A stretch of 64,000 bases of DNA, taken from Rostrohypoxylon terebratum. Taxonomy: Eukaryota > Ascomycota > Sordariomycetes > Xylariales > Hypoxylaceae. The stretch lies in contig MU385881.1 of assembly GCA_022497145.1 (NCBI GenBank), forward strand, positions 248,001 to 312,000. Reading direction: 5' to 3'. The notes below the pieces were generated by a model that saw nothing but the letters and a program-made list of their open reading frames with translations, had not been told where the DNA came from and searched no databases. A program made the translations under genes and the position numbers. This document shows, one piece after another, positions 49,581 to 60,366 of this stretch. The first letter of the stretch is position 1. Each line of letters begins with the position of its first letter.

Positions 49581-51316
49581 TGCGAGCAATTAGAAGAGAA
49601 GGAGTAGTATGAGAAGGATGATGGATGATAGAGAGGAACTCAAGATAGATGGAATTACAAGAGGTGGGATGGTAGCTGTTATGCGTGTTGCAAAAGCAGA
49701 GACTGAGCAAAGATGTATTCCTGAAGAAAAGATGTAAAGGTTTACGTTAGTGAAGAAATTCAGAAGTAGCTTAGGAAAGACTAATCTCCCGTAGTGTACG
49801 AGCACCGTAGAGACGATAGGCAGAAACCACCCGATAAGCGTACGGGTTGGTAGGTCGGCAGGTACTAGGCGCGTGCAGAAGGGTAGTTCACGAGGGCGGT
49901 GACGAGTCGGTCGGTCGACCAGGATAAACTTTGATCGGAAAAACTCGATCGTACAGTACGATTTGATTTATATAGTAGGCTTGATTGTAGAATTGGTATC
50001 GTCGTAAAAAATGTACGATTTCGAGTCAACGCTCAACTTATCTACCTTCTATCGCATGGATCTATACTTTCACCAACACTGCGACACCACCGTAAGCACG
50101 AAGTTGAGATTCTATATTGAGTACTTCTAACCACTGTAACGAATTATCTCTAGTCGATTTGTATTATATAGGGGATGGCCGAAATGAGATGATAGCGTCT
50201 CTACTGGGAGTTTACCTAGATAGTTGCCCAGGAAGGTCTCGGAGGTATCTTAGATCCAAGTCCGCTCTCCTAGGAACTTCCTAGACGAGTTACCACATTC
50301 TAATCAATGGCCCGTACCTAGCTTCATATGAGTGAGCAGATCCCCATAGGTCGTCTGGTTAATCCAACGTCGAGGCCATCGAGGTGAAGTGTATTACTAA
50401 TAAAAGGGGTAAAAATGATGACTAAGCAGGAGAAGTTAGGGTTAAGTGGGACAAGATGATTCTGATGACACATATTTGACTCATCAATATTAGTAATCAA
50501 TACCATTTGCTCTGCTGTCTCTGTTGTTAACTAAAACTGACGAAGTTGCCCGTGAAGTTGGTTTCGGAGGTAAGGTCTATTAATATGGACGTTTTATCAT
50601 GCTTGATCGTTTGCTACTAAGACTTCTACGACAAACTCAAGCATACGAGCCCTATAGCTTTAATTGTCCGCATTGCTTTCTTTACCATAGAAACTCAGTT
50701 GACTCTTACTATAAATAAGATTAACTATTGTAAGGGAGCTATATGGTACTGGGTTATAACCGTCGTTACCCTAGCTCACAGGTAGGCGCTGCCGATCGAA
50801 CGGTGGTGGTCTGGTAGGAGGCGTCGTATCGTAGGAGTGATTGGCCGGAAAACTTCCTCTTCCCCCTCCGTATCGCTAAATGATGCTAGATTGGAATCTT
50901 ACATCTTACGGGCTAGGCGTTGATAATCGGCGCCGCCCGCCGGAAAGACAAGGATTGATTGGTCTATCCTCGGAAGCGAGCGTGATGGCGTCAATTAGGC
51001 GTTTCTTTGTTGTCGATTGCAATCGTAAGGATCTTACGTACCTAGGTACATAACGCCCGTATCTAGATAACACGCTTTATAATTTGCGGCTGATGTCACA
51101 TTGGACATGAAATGTTCGTGATCGGGACGATCTAGACTTTTTATGTTCGTCAGGACCGTACTACACAGTGGGACGTGGGAGCCTTGTTGGTTGTACGCTG
51201 CGTGACTTCTCCCTTACATACTTTAAACCTTCTTTAATCTGACGTTTTTGCATTCAACTGCTCCTTATGAAACCCAACTGAGCGCTAGATGTAAACGTGT
51301 CGACCAGGCTGCGATC
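49581..51316. promoter_or_regulatory. Divergent intergenic region, P450 and GT25 promoters
   Basis: 1.74 kb. It contains a 12-bp perfect palindrome GTACCTAGGTAC at 51038-51049 and several T/C-rich stretches. Frames in it do not look coding; the hydrophobic frame at 49590-49805 on the minus strand is the P450 5' leader. Confidence 0.5.
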
Positions 51317-52542
51317 ATGATTGGGGGACGACCTAATGTTAGTTTGGTGATATGCGCGGTGGTGTTCGGTTGTGTTTTCCTTTCCTATTTGAGTTCTGGA
51401 CCTGTTCGCAATCAGTTAAGCTCGACTGCCAGCCCGGCGAGATGGGTCTCGTCGAACGGGAAGCATGGAAAGTCAGACATCTTCAACGGGACGCTCGGTG
51501 TAAGTTTGCCTTCGTGGTGGTATCTATAAGAACCAACTAACGAATTCTGGATAAAAGTTTGAGAAAGTCTTCGTTATAGGGCTTCCCGAACGTTCCGATA
51601 AACGCGATGCGCTGACTTTGATGTCGTCGCTGACGGGGTTTCGATTAAGCTGGATAGACGGGGTGGTTGGGAAGACGATCACCGACAAGGCTTTGCCATT
51701 CGTAAGTTCTCATTCTCTCGGCCGAATCTTTAGAAACTAAAGTGAGACTAACATATCCGACCCAGGGATGGAACCGCGAGACCATGCAAGATAGTAATCT
51801 CGGGTCCTGGCGTGGGCATGTAAACGCGATGCGCCGAATTGTCGAGGATGGGGTTTCGTCAGCCCTGATCATGGAAGACGATATGGATTGGGATGTCCAC
51901 GTAAAGGACCTATTGGCGCAATTTGCCCAAGCCGCGCAAATTCTGCAGAAAGACTTTCACCAAGATCAGAGGCTAAGATCGCCAAGCCCATACGGTCAAG
52001 ATTGGGATATGCTGTGGCTTGGATCTTGTGTAACGACGTTTGACGAAGACCTTCCCGAGCATCTCAAGATCCCATTAGAGCAGCGATACACCCGCAAGAT
52101 CCTAATTCGCAACGACCCGACGGTACCTCCGCCGGGGCGCGTTCTAGCGAACGGATCGTTCAGCTGGGACGACTATCCACCGCAGACACGTATCGTGTAC
52201 GTTCCCGGCGACAACATATGCAGTTTCGCGTACGCGCTAAGCGCTGCTGGCGCACAGAAGGCCCTTCAGCATATGGGCCTTGAGGGTCAGCATAAGCCCT
52301 TCGATAATCACCTGAGCGACCTCTGTAGGATGCGAGTCCTCGGCATGCGTTGCGTAAGCATCGTGCCGAGCCTATTTGTCCATCATCGACCCAGAGGGAA
52401 GATCAGCGCCGACTCGGACATCAACAATGCGGGAGAGGAGACGCGCGAGGCTGGGTTTACCGAGAACATCCTATACAGCACGCGCTTGAATCTGAGGAAT
52501 CTGGTCATGGGCCTGGAGCCGGAAAAGCAATGGGAGGGTTGA
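51317..52542 (+). CDS. Type II membrane glycosyltransferase, GT25-like
   Basis: Three exons: 51317-51499, 51558-51701 and 51766-52542, giving 367 aa. Donors are GTAAGT and both introns are in phase 0. The start at 51317 places a signal-anchor helix at about residues 8-26, the usual Golgi type II topology. The lumenal domain shows FEKVFVIGLPERSDKR, DSNLGSWRGHVNAMRRIV, the acidic motif LIMEDDMDW (E146-D148) that would bind the Mn-nucleotide sugar, and DNHLSDL. These match the GT25 / LPS-glycosyltransferase family, whose animal members galactosylate collagen hydroxylysine; the fungal acceptor is unknown. Confidence 0.88.
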
Positions 52543-52920
52543 ATGGGAATGGAGGAGATGTTGTGATAAATATGTTGGTTCAGTCCGCATGGGAATTTCC
52601 GTTATTTCTGCCTATTTGTATATGTATAAAGTAAGATTTCTTAAAGGAAGGATAAGGGTAAAGGCAGTATAAGCCTATCGATAAGGCATGCTTTCAATCG
52701 GAGATATGATTGGTGGAGAGCCCGCAGTTAATCCCTGCATCAATCGAAGACCAGAAAAAATATTTTGGAGCTTTCCGAACTTTAGCAATCTTCAACCATT
52801 CGTTACAACATCAAACGGCTCTCGATCGTAAAGGCAGTCCTAGTCGTACCATAAGTGCTGTCAACGTCTCTCTGGTCCCAAATCAAGACAATAGAAAAAG
52901 TCCAAAGACAATCCGCCAAT
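52543..52920. other. Spacer between GT25-like gene and nop10
   Basis: 378 bp holding the GT25 3' end and the nop10 promoter. An upstream in-frame extension of nop10 at 52855 exists but is not needed. No motif is assigned. Confidence 0.5.
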
Positions 52921-53244
52921 ATGCATCTCATGTACACCGCAGACGAGAGCGGCAAGCGCATCTACACCCTGAAGAAGGTCCTCAACGGCGAGGTCACCAA
53001 GTCCGCCCACCCGGCACGATTCTCTCCGGATGACAAGTGGTCGCGCCAGAGGGTAACGCTGAAGAAGCGCTTCGGCTTGTTGTTGACGCAGCAGAGTAAG
53101 CCTTCCCTCCGAACGTCAATCTTTTTGTCTCTTGTTTATGTCTGCCCTCGAGATTATTAGAGGGCAACGTACAAGGAAGTAAGATTTCCAAGGTTACTAA
53201 CAAGGCACTTGTGTACAGAGAACAAAGTTGCCGAGAATTCGTGA
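52921..53244 (+). CDS. nop10: NOP10, H/ACA snoRNP protein
   Basis: Two exons: 52921-53095 and 53219-53244, giving 66 aa. The intron (123 nt) has donor GTAAGC and branch site TTACTAAC; the last exon encodes only seven residues plus stop. NOP10 binds Cbf5 in H/ACA snoRNPs, which pseudouridylate rRNA and help pre-rRNA processing. Seen: the N-terminal MHLMY that begins all NOP10 proteins, YTLKKV, and the near-invariant SAHPARFSPDDKWSRQR with VTLKKRFGLLLTQQ. The start is fixed by MHLMY. Eukaryotic NOP10 lacks the zinc cysteines of the archaeal form, as here. It is convergent with nob1. Confidence 0.96.
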
Positions 53245-53690
53245 TGAAGAATGTCTTCTCTCAACGACGATGGAATAAAATAGACAATTCGTGGGTTGCC
53301 AACGATACCCAAGACCCGCTTCGACCAGCCGTCACTTGATGGCGGCCACCTACCTATTCATATGATCTGGCGTTTGGGGATATTGGGAAACAAGTTTTTA
53401 GTATTTCGGTTTACTATTCTGCACGATCCCCACATCTTTCGATGACGTGGAGTAGAGGATGGATCTAATGGTCTTGACAAACCTAGATGCGAAGTTTTAC
53501 ACAATTCTGTTCGTGTTTGGTATGAAGGCTTGTTTATGCATGGAATAATACAAACGACATGCCTCCCATACTTTGATGTTGGCTGTTTCGGAATAGATAG
53601 CAACATCTCAATACACATCACGATCATGTCTTGATCTGATTTGGAATGATTTTGAGAAATCGTGGTATCATTGCATTCTATGTCTATTAA
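53245..53690. other. Convergent spacer between nop10 and nob1
   Basis: 446 bp, AT-rich, holding both 3' ends. Nothing else recognised. Confidence 0.5.
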
Positions 53691-55067
53691 TCATCTTTTC
53701 CTGGAATTCACATTCCTTCCCGCTCCAACCCGTACCCTTCCATTTCCACCACCACCCCTATCTCCCGTCAATATTCCCGGCAAGTAATCCTCATCCATCA
53801 GATCTCTTTGTCGTGCTTTTCTCTGATCGGTACTCTTCTTCACATACTCCTTTTGGTCCTCTGCCAATATGAGTTCTCTTCCCCAGCCATTCTTGCCACC
53901 GCCAGGACCCCTCGCCTTTCCGTTCGCAGATCCATGAACAGGTTTCGGTACGCTGTACACGTTGCCACGGTTATTCCACTGGAAATTCTTCTTCAAATGT
54001 ACGGTAAAGTTCCCACTAGAGTCCGTCGAACAGCTCACGCGTGTCAGCGTGGATTGTCCGCACCGCGGGCAGAATTGCTTGCTCATATCGCGGGTAATGG
54101 CGAAGCAGCCGTGACACCGTAGTACCCACGTCTTGACACGCGTGATTCGAGCCAGGCTTGGAGACACTAGGTTGAGGTTCATGCGCAGAAGAACATTTTG
54201 CATCGCGTAATCGGATGTGAGGAGTGCTACTTGAAGGAATTTTTGGATCGGTTGTTCAGGTCCAGAGAGCTGGTCTTTGGCTTGGTGCTTCTTGAGGTTG
54301 GACGGCGTGATCCAGCCATCTTCATCATCGTCTTCTTCTTGAACTTCATGTGGGGTTACTTCTGTCGTAACACTGCTTGGTACTGCGTCTGCTTCCGGTA
54401 CTGTGGGTGGTTCTAAAGCGAGAGAATCAAGTGCTTGAGTGACTGTTTCTTGTTGGACGGTTGGTTGCTCTGGTGCTTCGGTTTTCTCCTCAGCAGCCTT
54501 TTCTACATCTGATTCGAGTGGAGTCTGTTCTGTGCTATCTTGTGTCTCGGAAGATTCTTCGACCTTTGCGCTCTCGGCGTTCTCTCCCTCTTTTTGTTCT
54601 GTAGCGTCGCCTTCGTCTTTCTTCGGCGCCTTCCCATTCAATCCCTTCTGTGTCGGGGTTTTTCGAAGTCTCCAATCGCCTCCATTTCTTTCGCACTCCA
54701 ATTCGTACGTCAATGCGATTAGGTGTATATCAGGTTTACTTAGAACCTCGAGGTCGCCCGTTCGCCGCGCAAAGTCAGTGACGAACTTGACACTCTCTGG
54801 TTTCGGACTTCGAAGTTTTAGGAATGGGAGAAGTGTAGTCTCGACACGGGCTCTCGTGGCTGCGTCGCGGATTTCGGAGATGACGGAGGGTAGAGTGTAT
54901 AGTTCGTGCGCCTGGGCGAGGAGTGTGCTGACAGGAGGGTCGTTCTTAATTAGAGGACCGGTATCGACGACGAGGGAATGGATCGGTTTTGACAACGTCG
55001 CATCCGCCTCTGTTGCTGTCGGAGTATTTCCCTGCTGGGCGGCTTCGTTTTTTTCTATCGTCGTCAT
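53691..55067 (-). CDS. nob1: NOB1, 20S pre-rRNA D-site endonuclease
   Basis: Single exon, 458 aa. NOB1 makes the final cut at site D of 20S pre-rRNA in cytoplasmic pre-40S particles. Seen: a PIN nuclease domain at about 30-135 with acidic residues D35 (VVDTGPL), E65 (SVISEIRD) and D113 (SKPDIHLIAL); a long acidic disordered insert at about 140-270; a zinc ribbon starting WVLRCHGCFAI with CPRCG; and a C-terminal tail rich in Gly, Arg and Lys (GRVRVGAGRNVNSRKR). The order PIN, insert, ribbon, basic tail is that of fungal NOB1. The neighbouring nop10 is also a ribosome-biogenesis gene, but the two converge, so coordinated expression would need separate promoters. Confidence 0.96.
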   Translation of the reverse strand: MTTIEKNEAAQQGNTPTATEADATLSKPIHSLVVDTGPLIKNDPPVSTLLAQAHELYTLPSVISEIRDAATRARVETTLLPFLKLRSPKPESVKFVTDFARRTGDLEVLSKPDIHLIALTYELECERNGGDWRLRKTPTQKGLNGKAPKKDEGDATEQKEGENAESAKVEESSETQDSTEQTPLESDVEKAAEEKTEAPEQPTVQQETVTQALDSLALEPPTVPEADAVPSSVTTEVTPHEVQEEDDDEDGWITPSNLKKHQAKDQLSGPEQPIQKFLQVALLTSDYAMQNVLLRMNLNLVSPSLARITRVKTWVLRCHGCFAITRDMSKQFCPRCGQSTLTRVSCSTDSSGNFTVHLKKNFQWNNRGNVYSVPKPVHGSANGKARGPGGGKNGWGRELILAEDQKEYVKKSTDQRKARQRDLMDEDYLPGILTGDRGGGGNGRVRVGAGRNVNSRKR

Positions 55068-55172
55068 CTTGCCGGTTTGACTTTTCGATCTGTTAAGTCT
55101 AGAATTGATAGAATTGATAGATTGATGGTGGGGTTTTGAGATTGTTTTTGCGCTGTAAATTCATTGTGGGGT

Positions 55173-55186
55173 GCTAAAAATTTAGC
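55173..55186. promoter_or_regulatory. RRPE-like AAAAATTT inside a palindrome upstream of nob1
   Basis: AAAAATTT at 55176-55183, flanked to form GCTAAA-AA-TTTAGC, about 110 bp upstream of the nob1 ATG. AAAAATTT is the core of the ribosomal RNA processing element (RRPE) found before yeast ribosome-biogenesis genes. The match is seen; function is inferred and such AT-rich words are common. Confidence 0.35.
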
Positions 55187-56330
55187 GGGGAAACTTTATC
55201 ATAGGTGACGCTATTAGGTAAGCTGGATATTCAAGACTCAAGTTACCCAAGGTTTCTTCACATGCCAATAAAGTCATATTTGGTGATGATCCCGAAGAGG
55301 TCAATAAGATTTTATTTAGTATTTATTGTTACATACGTAACTCAATATCCCACGATATCAAGTCCATGGGGGTGAGAGCATACTTCTATCAAAATTTGAC
55401 ATCCTTATGTTGGCAGACCAATGTGTCGGGTGTAGACTTACAATTGCAGCGTCTTCCAAAAGTTATCTTTCCGCTTTAACCTGCGAGAATACCAATAATA
55501 TTTCGGCAGCATCGTATGAACGCTCCTTTAATCATTGGAATCTTTGTGATTCCTACATAAGTCGTGTGGTAACTGTGCTCGTCTTCAGTAAAGAAACCGT
55601 AACCAAGTGGGTGTTGTGTTACCACTTTTGGATCCGACAAAATCATCTGGGTTCGCGCAAAAACAATCGAAGTAATCGGCGTAAGATTTCGATACGATGG
55701 CGTCGGTTGGAGTTGTGACTGTGGGGATAAGATATTTGAAATATCGATAAGTGGTTTGGGGGGTTCCAGAGACTATAACGCTATCGTCCAGGTGTCATCG
55801 GACATGTCGATGTGTTGGCTGGATATCTAGACCCAATATTTGACCGGTGCCATCTTGCCCACAGATCTAGCGCAATACCTTTAGGGCTGCAGGTCATTTG
55901 CGGTGAAGCTAAATCTCCAAATATTGTATAAAATGATAGTGATATGGCATCTCGGAATATCAGGAAAATTTGGGCCATAGCTTGGTCGTCGCGGTAGAAG
56001 TTGCAACATAGCCGACTTGGCACAAGACGCCACCAGATCTTGGCCAAGAGGATGACTTGAGAAGACGTCTGCTCATGTATCTATTACGAAGATAAATCTA
56101 GGCAGCGGGGGATATTTTTATTCTGGGCCAGTACTGGTATGCCGAGTACTTTCATACTCTAGCCATTTCGTGGCAGTAGAAATAGTCGAACCACCAAGAG
56201 TGAGTGGGATTGAGTGGGTTATCCGGGTCCAATGATATGGACCTCTCGACTAGGGCGAGATAATAGTCTAGATCTCATCAGAAACCAATCCCCCAACCTC
56301 CGGCGGATAGTTGTTGTTTCCCAAGTAGAA
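55187..56330. other. Intergenic region
   Basis: About 1.1 kb between nob1 and the 3' end of the Zn2Cys6 gene. No coding sequence is supported. Confidence 0.5.
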
Positions 56331-58763
56331 TCAGACTGTCGTTTGGGAGTAATCATTGTTTAACCAATCGCCAGAGAGCCACGATGTCGATTCGAGTCCG
56401 GTGTTCCCGAACGATTCCAAGTTAAAATCGAAACCGTCCATCGCGCCCTCGAAGGCATTATTATTATCGATTCCTTCCGGAGGCATAACAGGAGCAAGAT
56501 TCGGTTTCTCCATGTTAAAGTTGCCGATTGGTGTGCCAGGAAGGGAACCACGGTTTTGTGGTGGAGGTGGTGGGCGATGAACTGAATGTGGGATCGGGGT
56601 AGACATCGAACTACCTTGCGGAGAAGAAAGGTGAGCGGTAGGAGATATTATAGGCATGTTAGCAAACCCGCTCTCATCCATGACCGGCATTTGCTGGATA
56701 GGATTTCGGCCTGACATGCCGGGTTGTGGTATCAAATTAGACTCGTTGGCGTTGGGGGTTTGCGCCCGATTTTGGGGTACATCCGTGGAGAGACCGCGAG
56801 CAATTAATTTCTCGAGATCAGAAACCTAGAATGACAAGCGTTCTCAGCACAGCGCAGCAAAACAGATCAATAGCATAACTTACAATGGCGGAACCGGCGG
56901 GAACGTGATCCATCGATTTCGCTATCGTTAAACATCTCGTGCCTATTTCGTGAACTTGGGTGGCGGTTAATCCAAGATCGGCTTGTGTCTGAAAGCCAAA
57001 GTAAAGAATTCGAGCACATTGATAAGCGCAAGTTGGTAAATCGAGATCCGTGACGGGAAGACCTCCGTCGAGTGCTAGTATTAGTTTAAATATATCAGCC
57101 ATAGCTAGGGCGTGCTCGTAGCATTGGCTCGCGCAGTAAGATACGAAATGGAGGTCTAGCCGATTCAACCCCGACTGGGGCAGCGCATCTTTCAGCCCGA
57201 CGAGAAACATCCGGTATAGATCGCAATGACATTGCCGCCACCATACGTGGATCATGATGTAGACGCAAAGCCGCGGAGAATATGCGCGTAACTGAAGGTT
57301 GCTCTCAGAAAACTTGAATGAAGCAGGTAGGTGATCGTTGAAGCCAGTCAGTTCTGCCGAAAGAACCTTGACCAGCTCTGGTAGCTGCGCGAGTTCGGCT
57401 TCCGGCATTCCTAACACATTCTTGGTACAATAGAGAACCCTACTTCTCATCCATAAAAGTCGCACGTGAAGCGCCAAAGAGCCGACGTCGTCCGGGAAAG
57501 GTCGCGTGGGTACAGGTCGCAGGTACTCTGTCACCTGCGGGAGATCGAATTCGAAATTTCGTTCGGTGCAAGGGAGCTGGACGTGCATGGACTCGGACGG
57601 CATAAGAGTAAAGTCCGAGCATCCACCGTTTATGCCGGAGTCGATGGTAAGAAGCGCCCACATCAATCTCCTCCTAGATTCCCTAGCTAGAAAACATAGG
57701 TTCGGGTTTTCGTAATTCAGTCGAAGGGCGTAGGCAAAACGAGTGGCCGTCGCGGCTAGCATGAAAGCGGTCGTAAATTTCCGTGATAGCATCCGGTGTT
57801 TCATAATCAGGACGAGAGCCTGAATCTTGATAGTCGACGGGTTCTCCAGATCTTGCAGCACCATAGTCTGACATTCGTCGATACACTTAGCGCCGTACTC
57901 TCGCGTGCCAGGCCCCAAATCCATAAGCAGCGACGTGATTCCTACTAAAGCAAGAAGCAGCGCTTTGTCCATCATGCCGGCATGATAGCGTTGCATGAGC
58001 GAGGCACGGTGAAGAAATGAGAATATGGGTACATGATGAACGTGACGGAAGAAATTGTTAAACGTCTTCTGTATCAACGTCTCATCAGGAAAAGTGAATC
58101 TTATGGATCTGTCAGCTCTATGCAACCTAGGCGACGAGGAAAGGCGATAAAGGAGTCGCCGAATACGTACGGTTCGCGATTGATACTGGTAGACATCGAC
58201 ATCCCGTTCGAGTCAAAACTTTGGCGGTCGGCGCCTTGAGTGCCGTGATGAGAGCCTTGATTGTCCTTGCCAGTCATCACCCGCTTCTCGGGCGGCTCAG
58301 AAGAGACGGACTCGAGCTCCGAATCGGTGGTGCCCTGCTGGGTCTGCTGAGCGGCGCTGCTCGCTGCACCGGACCTCTTGGTCGGCTTGTAGACGCATTC
58401 GATGCCCTGAGACTGACACCTAGCGCACTTGGGAGTTTCACCGCTACATCTGGCTTTCCTAGAATGGCAGTTCGCGCAGGCTAACCTAACGCGCCTTCGC
58501 GGAAGGGTGAAATTTGTCAGACTCTCGGAATCCTGGTTAGGAGAGGTAGCGTCGTGAAATGAACACGTGAATCCTAAACGCTCGCAATTCTGGCACACGT
58601 CGCGGCGTCCGTCGCATCGCACCTTTCGCACCCTACAAGGGATGCACGTCTGACTTGATTTTTTAGGGTGCCTGTTCGAAGGGTCGGCCGCAGCGACTTC
58701 TGCTGCGACCTCAGCTGCTGTATCCGCGGCGACCATCTGCGAACTCATGTCTTCTAAATCCAT
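56331..58763 (-). CDS. Transcription factor with two tandem Zn2Cys6 clusters
   Basis: Three exons: 58763-58171, 58126-56884 and 56825-56331, giving 776 aa. The second intron (56883-56826, GTAAGT...CTAG) is clear. The first is inferred from a necessary frame change: donor GTACGT at 58170 with acceptor CTAG gives a 44-nt intron, while CAG further on gives 60 nt, also in frame. Two complete Zn2Cys6 domains are seen, C40-C43-C50-C57-C60-C67 and C96-C99-C106-C113-C116-C123, each followed by basic or polar linkers. Then comes a fungal-specific regulator domain (TLIQKTFNNFFRHVHHVPIFSFLH, ESRRRLMWALLTID) and a Pro/Asn-rich tail ending in WLSGDWLNNDY, likely for activation. The target genes are unknown. 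Confidence 0.88.
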
Positions 58764-60366
58764 TCTCCCAGATCCCTAGTCTGAACATGAGGGTAATTGT
58801 TTAGGGGGCTCTGGGATTTCGACGGCTAATTTCCTCATAGGTCCGTGTCGCTTCAGATTTGGAAAAGGCGGTATTGCGTTATTACGGATTGTGGACATGT
58901 TACGCTACAGAATCATGAAAAAACATTGGCAGTTAAAGAATTTGGAGGGAATTTAGGGAATTTCACGTTGGGAAATTTACGTTTGGTAGCAAATGGGAAA
59001 TGTCAGATGGCAAATGGCGGGGACCGGCGAAAGCGGCGCCCCGTTCTTGCTCCAGTGCCAGTGTGTCAGTGGCCCTGTTAGGCGATTACGGCTTCTGCTT
59101 AGGCTCTGGGATTCGATCGCAGCACCTTTCTTTAGTGGGTTAGCCTGCATCAACCCACTAAAGATGGTTCCAGGGCTTCCAGATACGTCATGAACATTGA
59201 ACTGATCGTGGAAAGTACACCCACGGCCCACGGATGCTAGCTTGAAGGTGCTAAATTTTCATATTCTCAAATGGGTAAGTACTGTGTGCCTAAATCCATC
59301 CTTCTTCGATGTTCTTTCTTCCCCGGAACAAACGTTTAAATCTTCCAAGTAGGAAAGAACATTATGAAACTTACTCTTTCATCCAAGCTGACGGAAGTAC
59401 CTAAAAATCGACCTGCTCCGATATTCTTAAAATCACATCATGATCCAAATGCCAATCCCAAAAATATCATTCCGTTATTAATATGTATCACCAGAACGTT
59501 TTCCATCTGCAAATAGTACATATTTCGGTAACACTTATTAAGCGGGGAGCTAGTCTAAATGTTTCTGGGGTTCGCGCGAGACTAATCGAATTGGAACATC
59601 TTGCATATCTAGCATTGCTAAATTAGCAATGTTCTACCACTTTGGATGTCTCTCTAGCAAAGGTCATGAAACGAGAATATTTAAGTCTCCTTGTTTCCAA
59701 CCTTCTCGAAAACCTGAGACTTCCGATTTTCATCTTGAGAGATATTTGCGGCGGAATGGTAGACTGGCAGATTGGACGAACAGGAATAAAGAGGCACCCA
59801 CCACCATGCCAAACCGTCCAATCACGAAGCATGATACGCACATGAAATGGGATTATCATACATAGTATGTTGTCCAGGCCCGACTGCCGACCGATATCCG
59901 AAGCTGATTCAGCGCAGATTTTCCTATCGACCCACCTCCTGATTCTCGGGACCAAACAAACAAGGTGACATTGGACGAAGACACCTATCTATCTCACCAA
60001 TCTCGATATCCAAAAAGGGTGCTAAGTAGATACGACGTTCCATCTAATTGAACAATTCAAGACGAATCAACCACTAACAGAGAAAATGGAATTATTACGA
60101 GTCAAGCTTCATTCCAGGAATACGAAAGGACGATAGGCTGACTAAGATCTAGCATTTCCTGATTTTACTAATCGAGTCGAGTTTTAGGTAAGAAGCCATT
60201 TCAGGCCAGAATCTGGTCTAGAACTCTGCAGCAACTCGCTTATCGTTAGCTGGTATCATATGCTGTGGAACCAATGCAGGTTGGCGGATCCGTATTATTT
60301 CCTATTCGTATCAATATCCCTCTCCATCGTCAATTCTTTCTATCGCAAAACCATGGTACGCCATTC
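58764..60366. other. Intergenic region with a strong hairpin
   Basis: 1.6 kb between the Zn2Cys6 gene start and the 3' end of the TauD-type gene. It holds the inverted repeat at 59130-59163. No supportable ORF. Confidence 0.5.
59130..59163. repeat. Perfect 12-bp inverted repeat, 10-nt loop
   Basis: CTTTAGTGGGTT at 59130-59141 is the exact reverse complement of AACCCACTAAAG at 59152-59163. It would form a stable stem-loop. No T-run follows, and both flanking genes are on the minus strand, so it is not an obvious terminator. Confidence 0.8.

Noticed and set aside
54439..55080. 213-codon Ser/Cys-rich plus-strand frame
   Set aside because: Antisense of the acidic low-complexity insert of NOB1.
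58126..58170. Sequencing frameshift in the Zn2Cys6 gene
   Set aside because: A GTACGT donor with in-phase acceptors explains the frame change, although the intron is short; kept as an intron with noted ambiguity.
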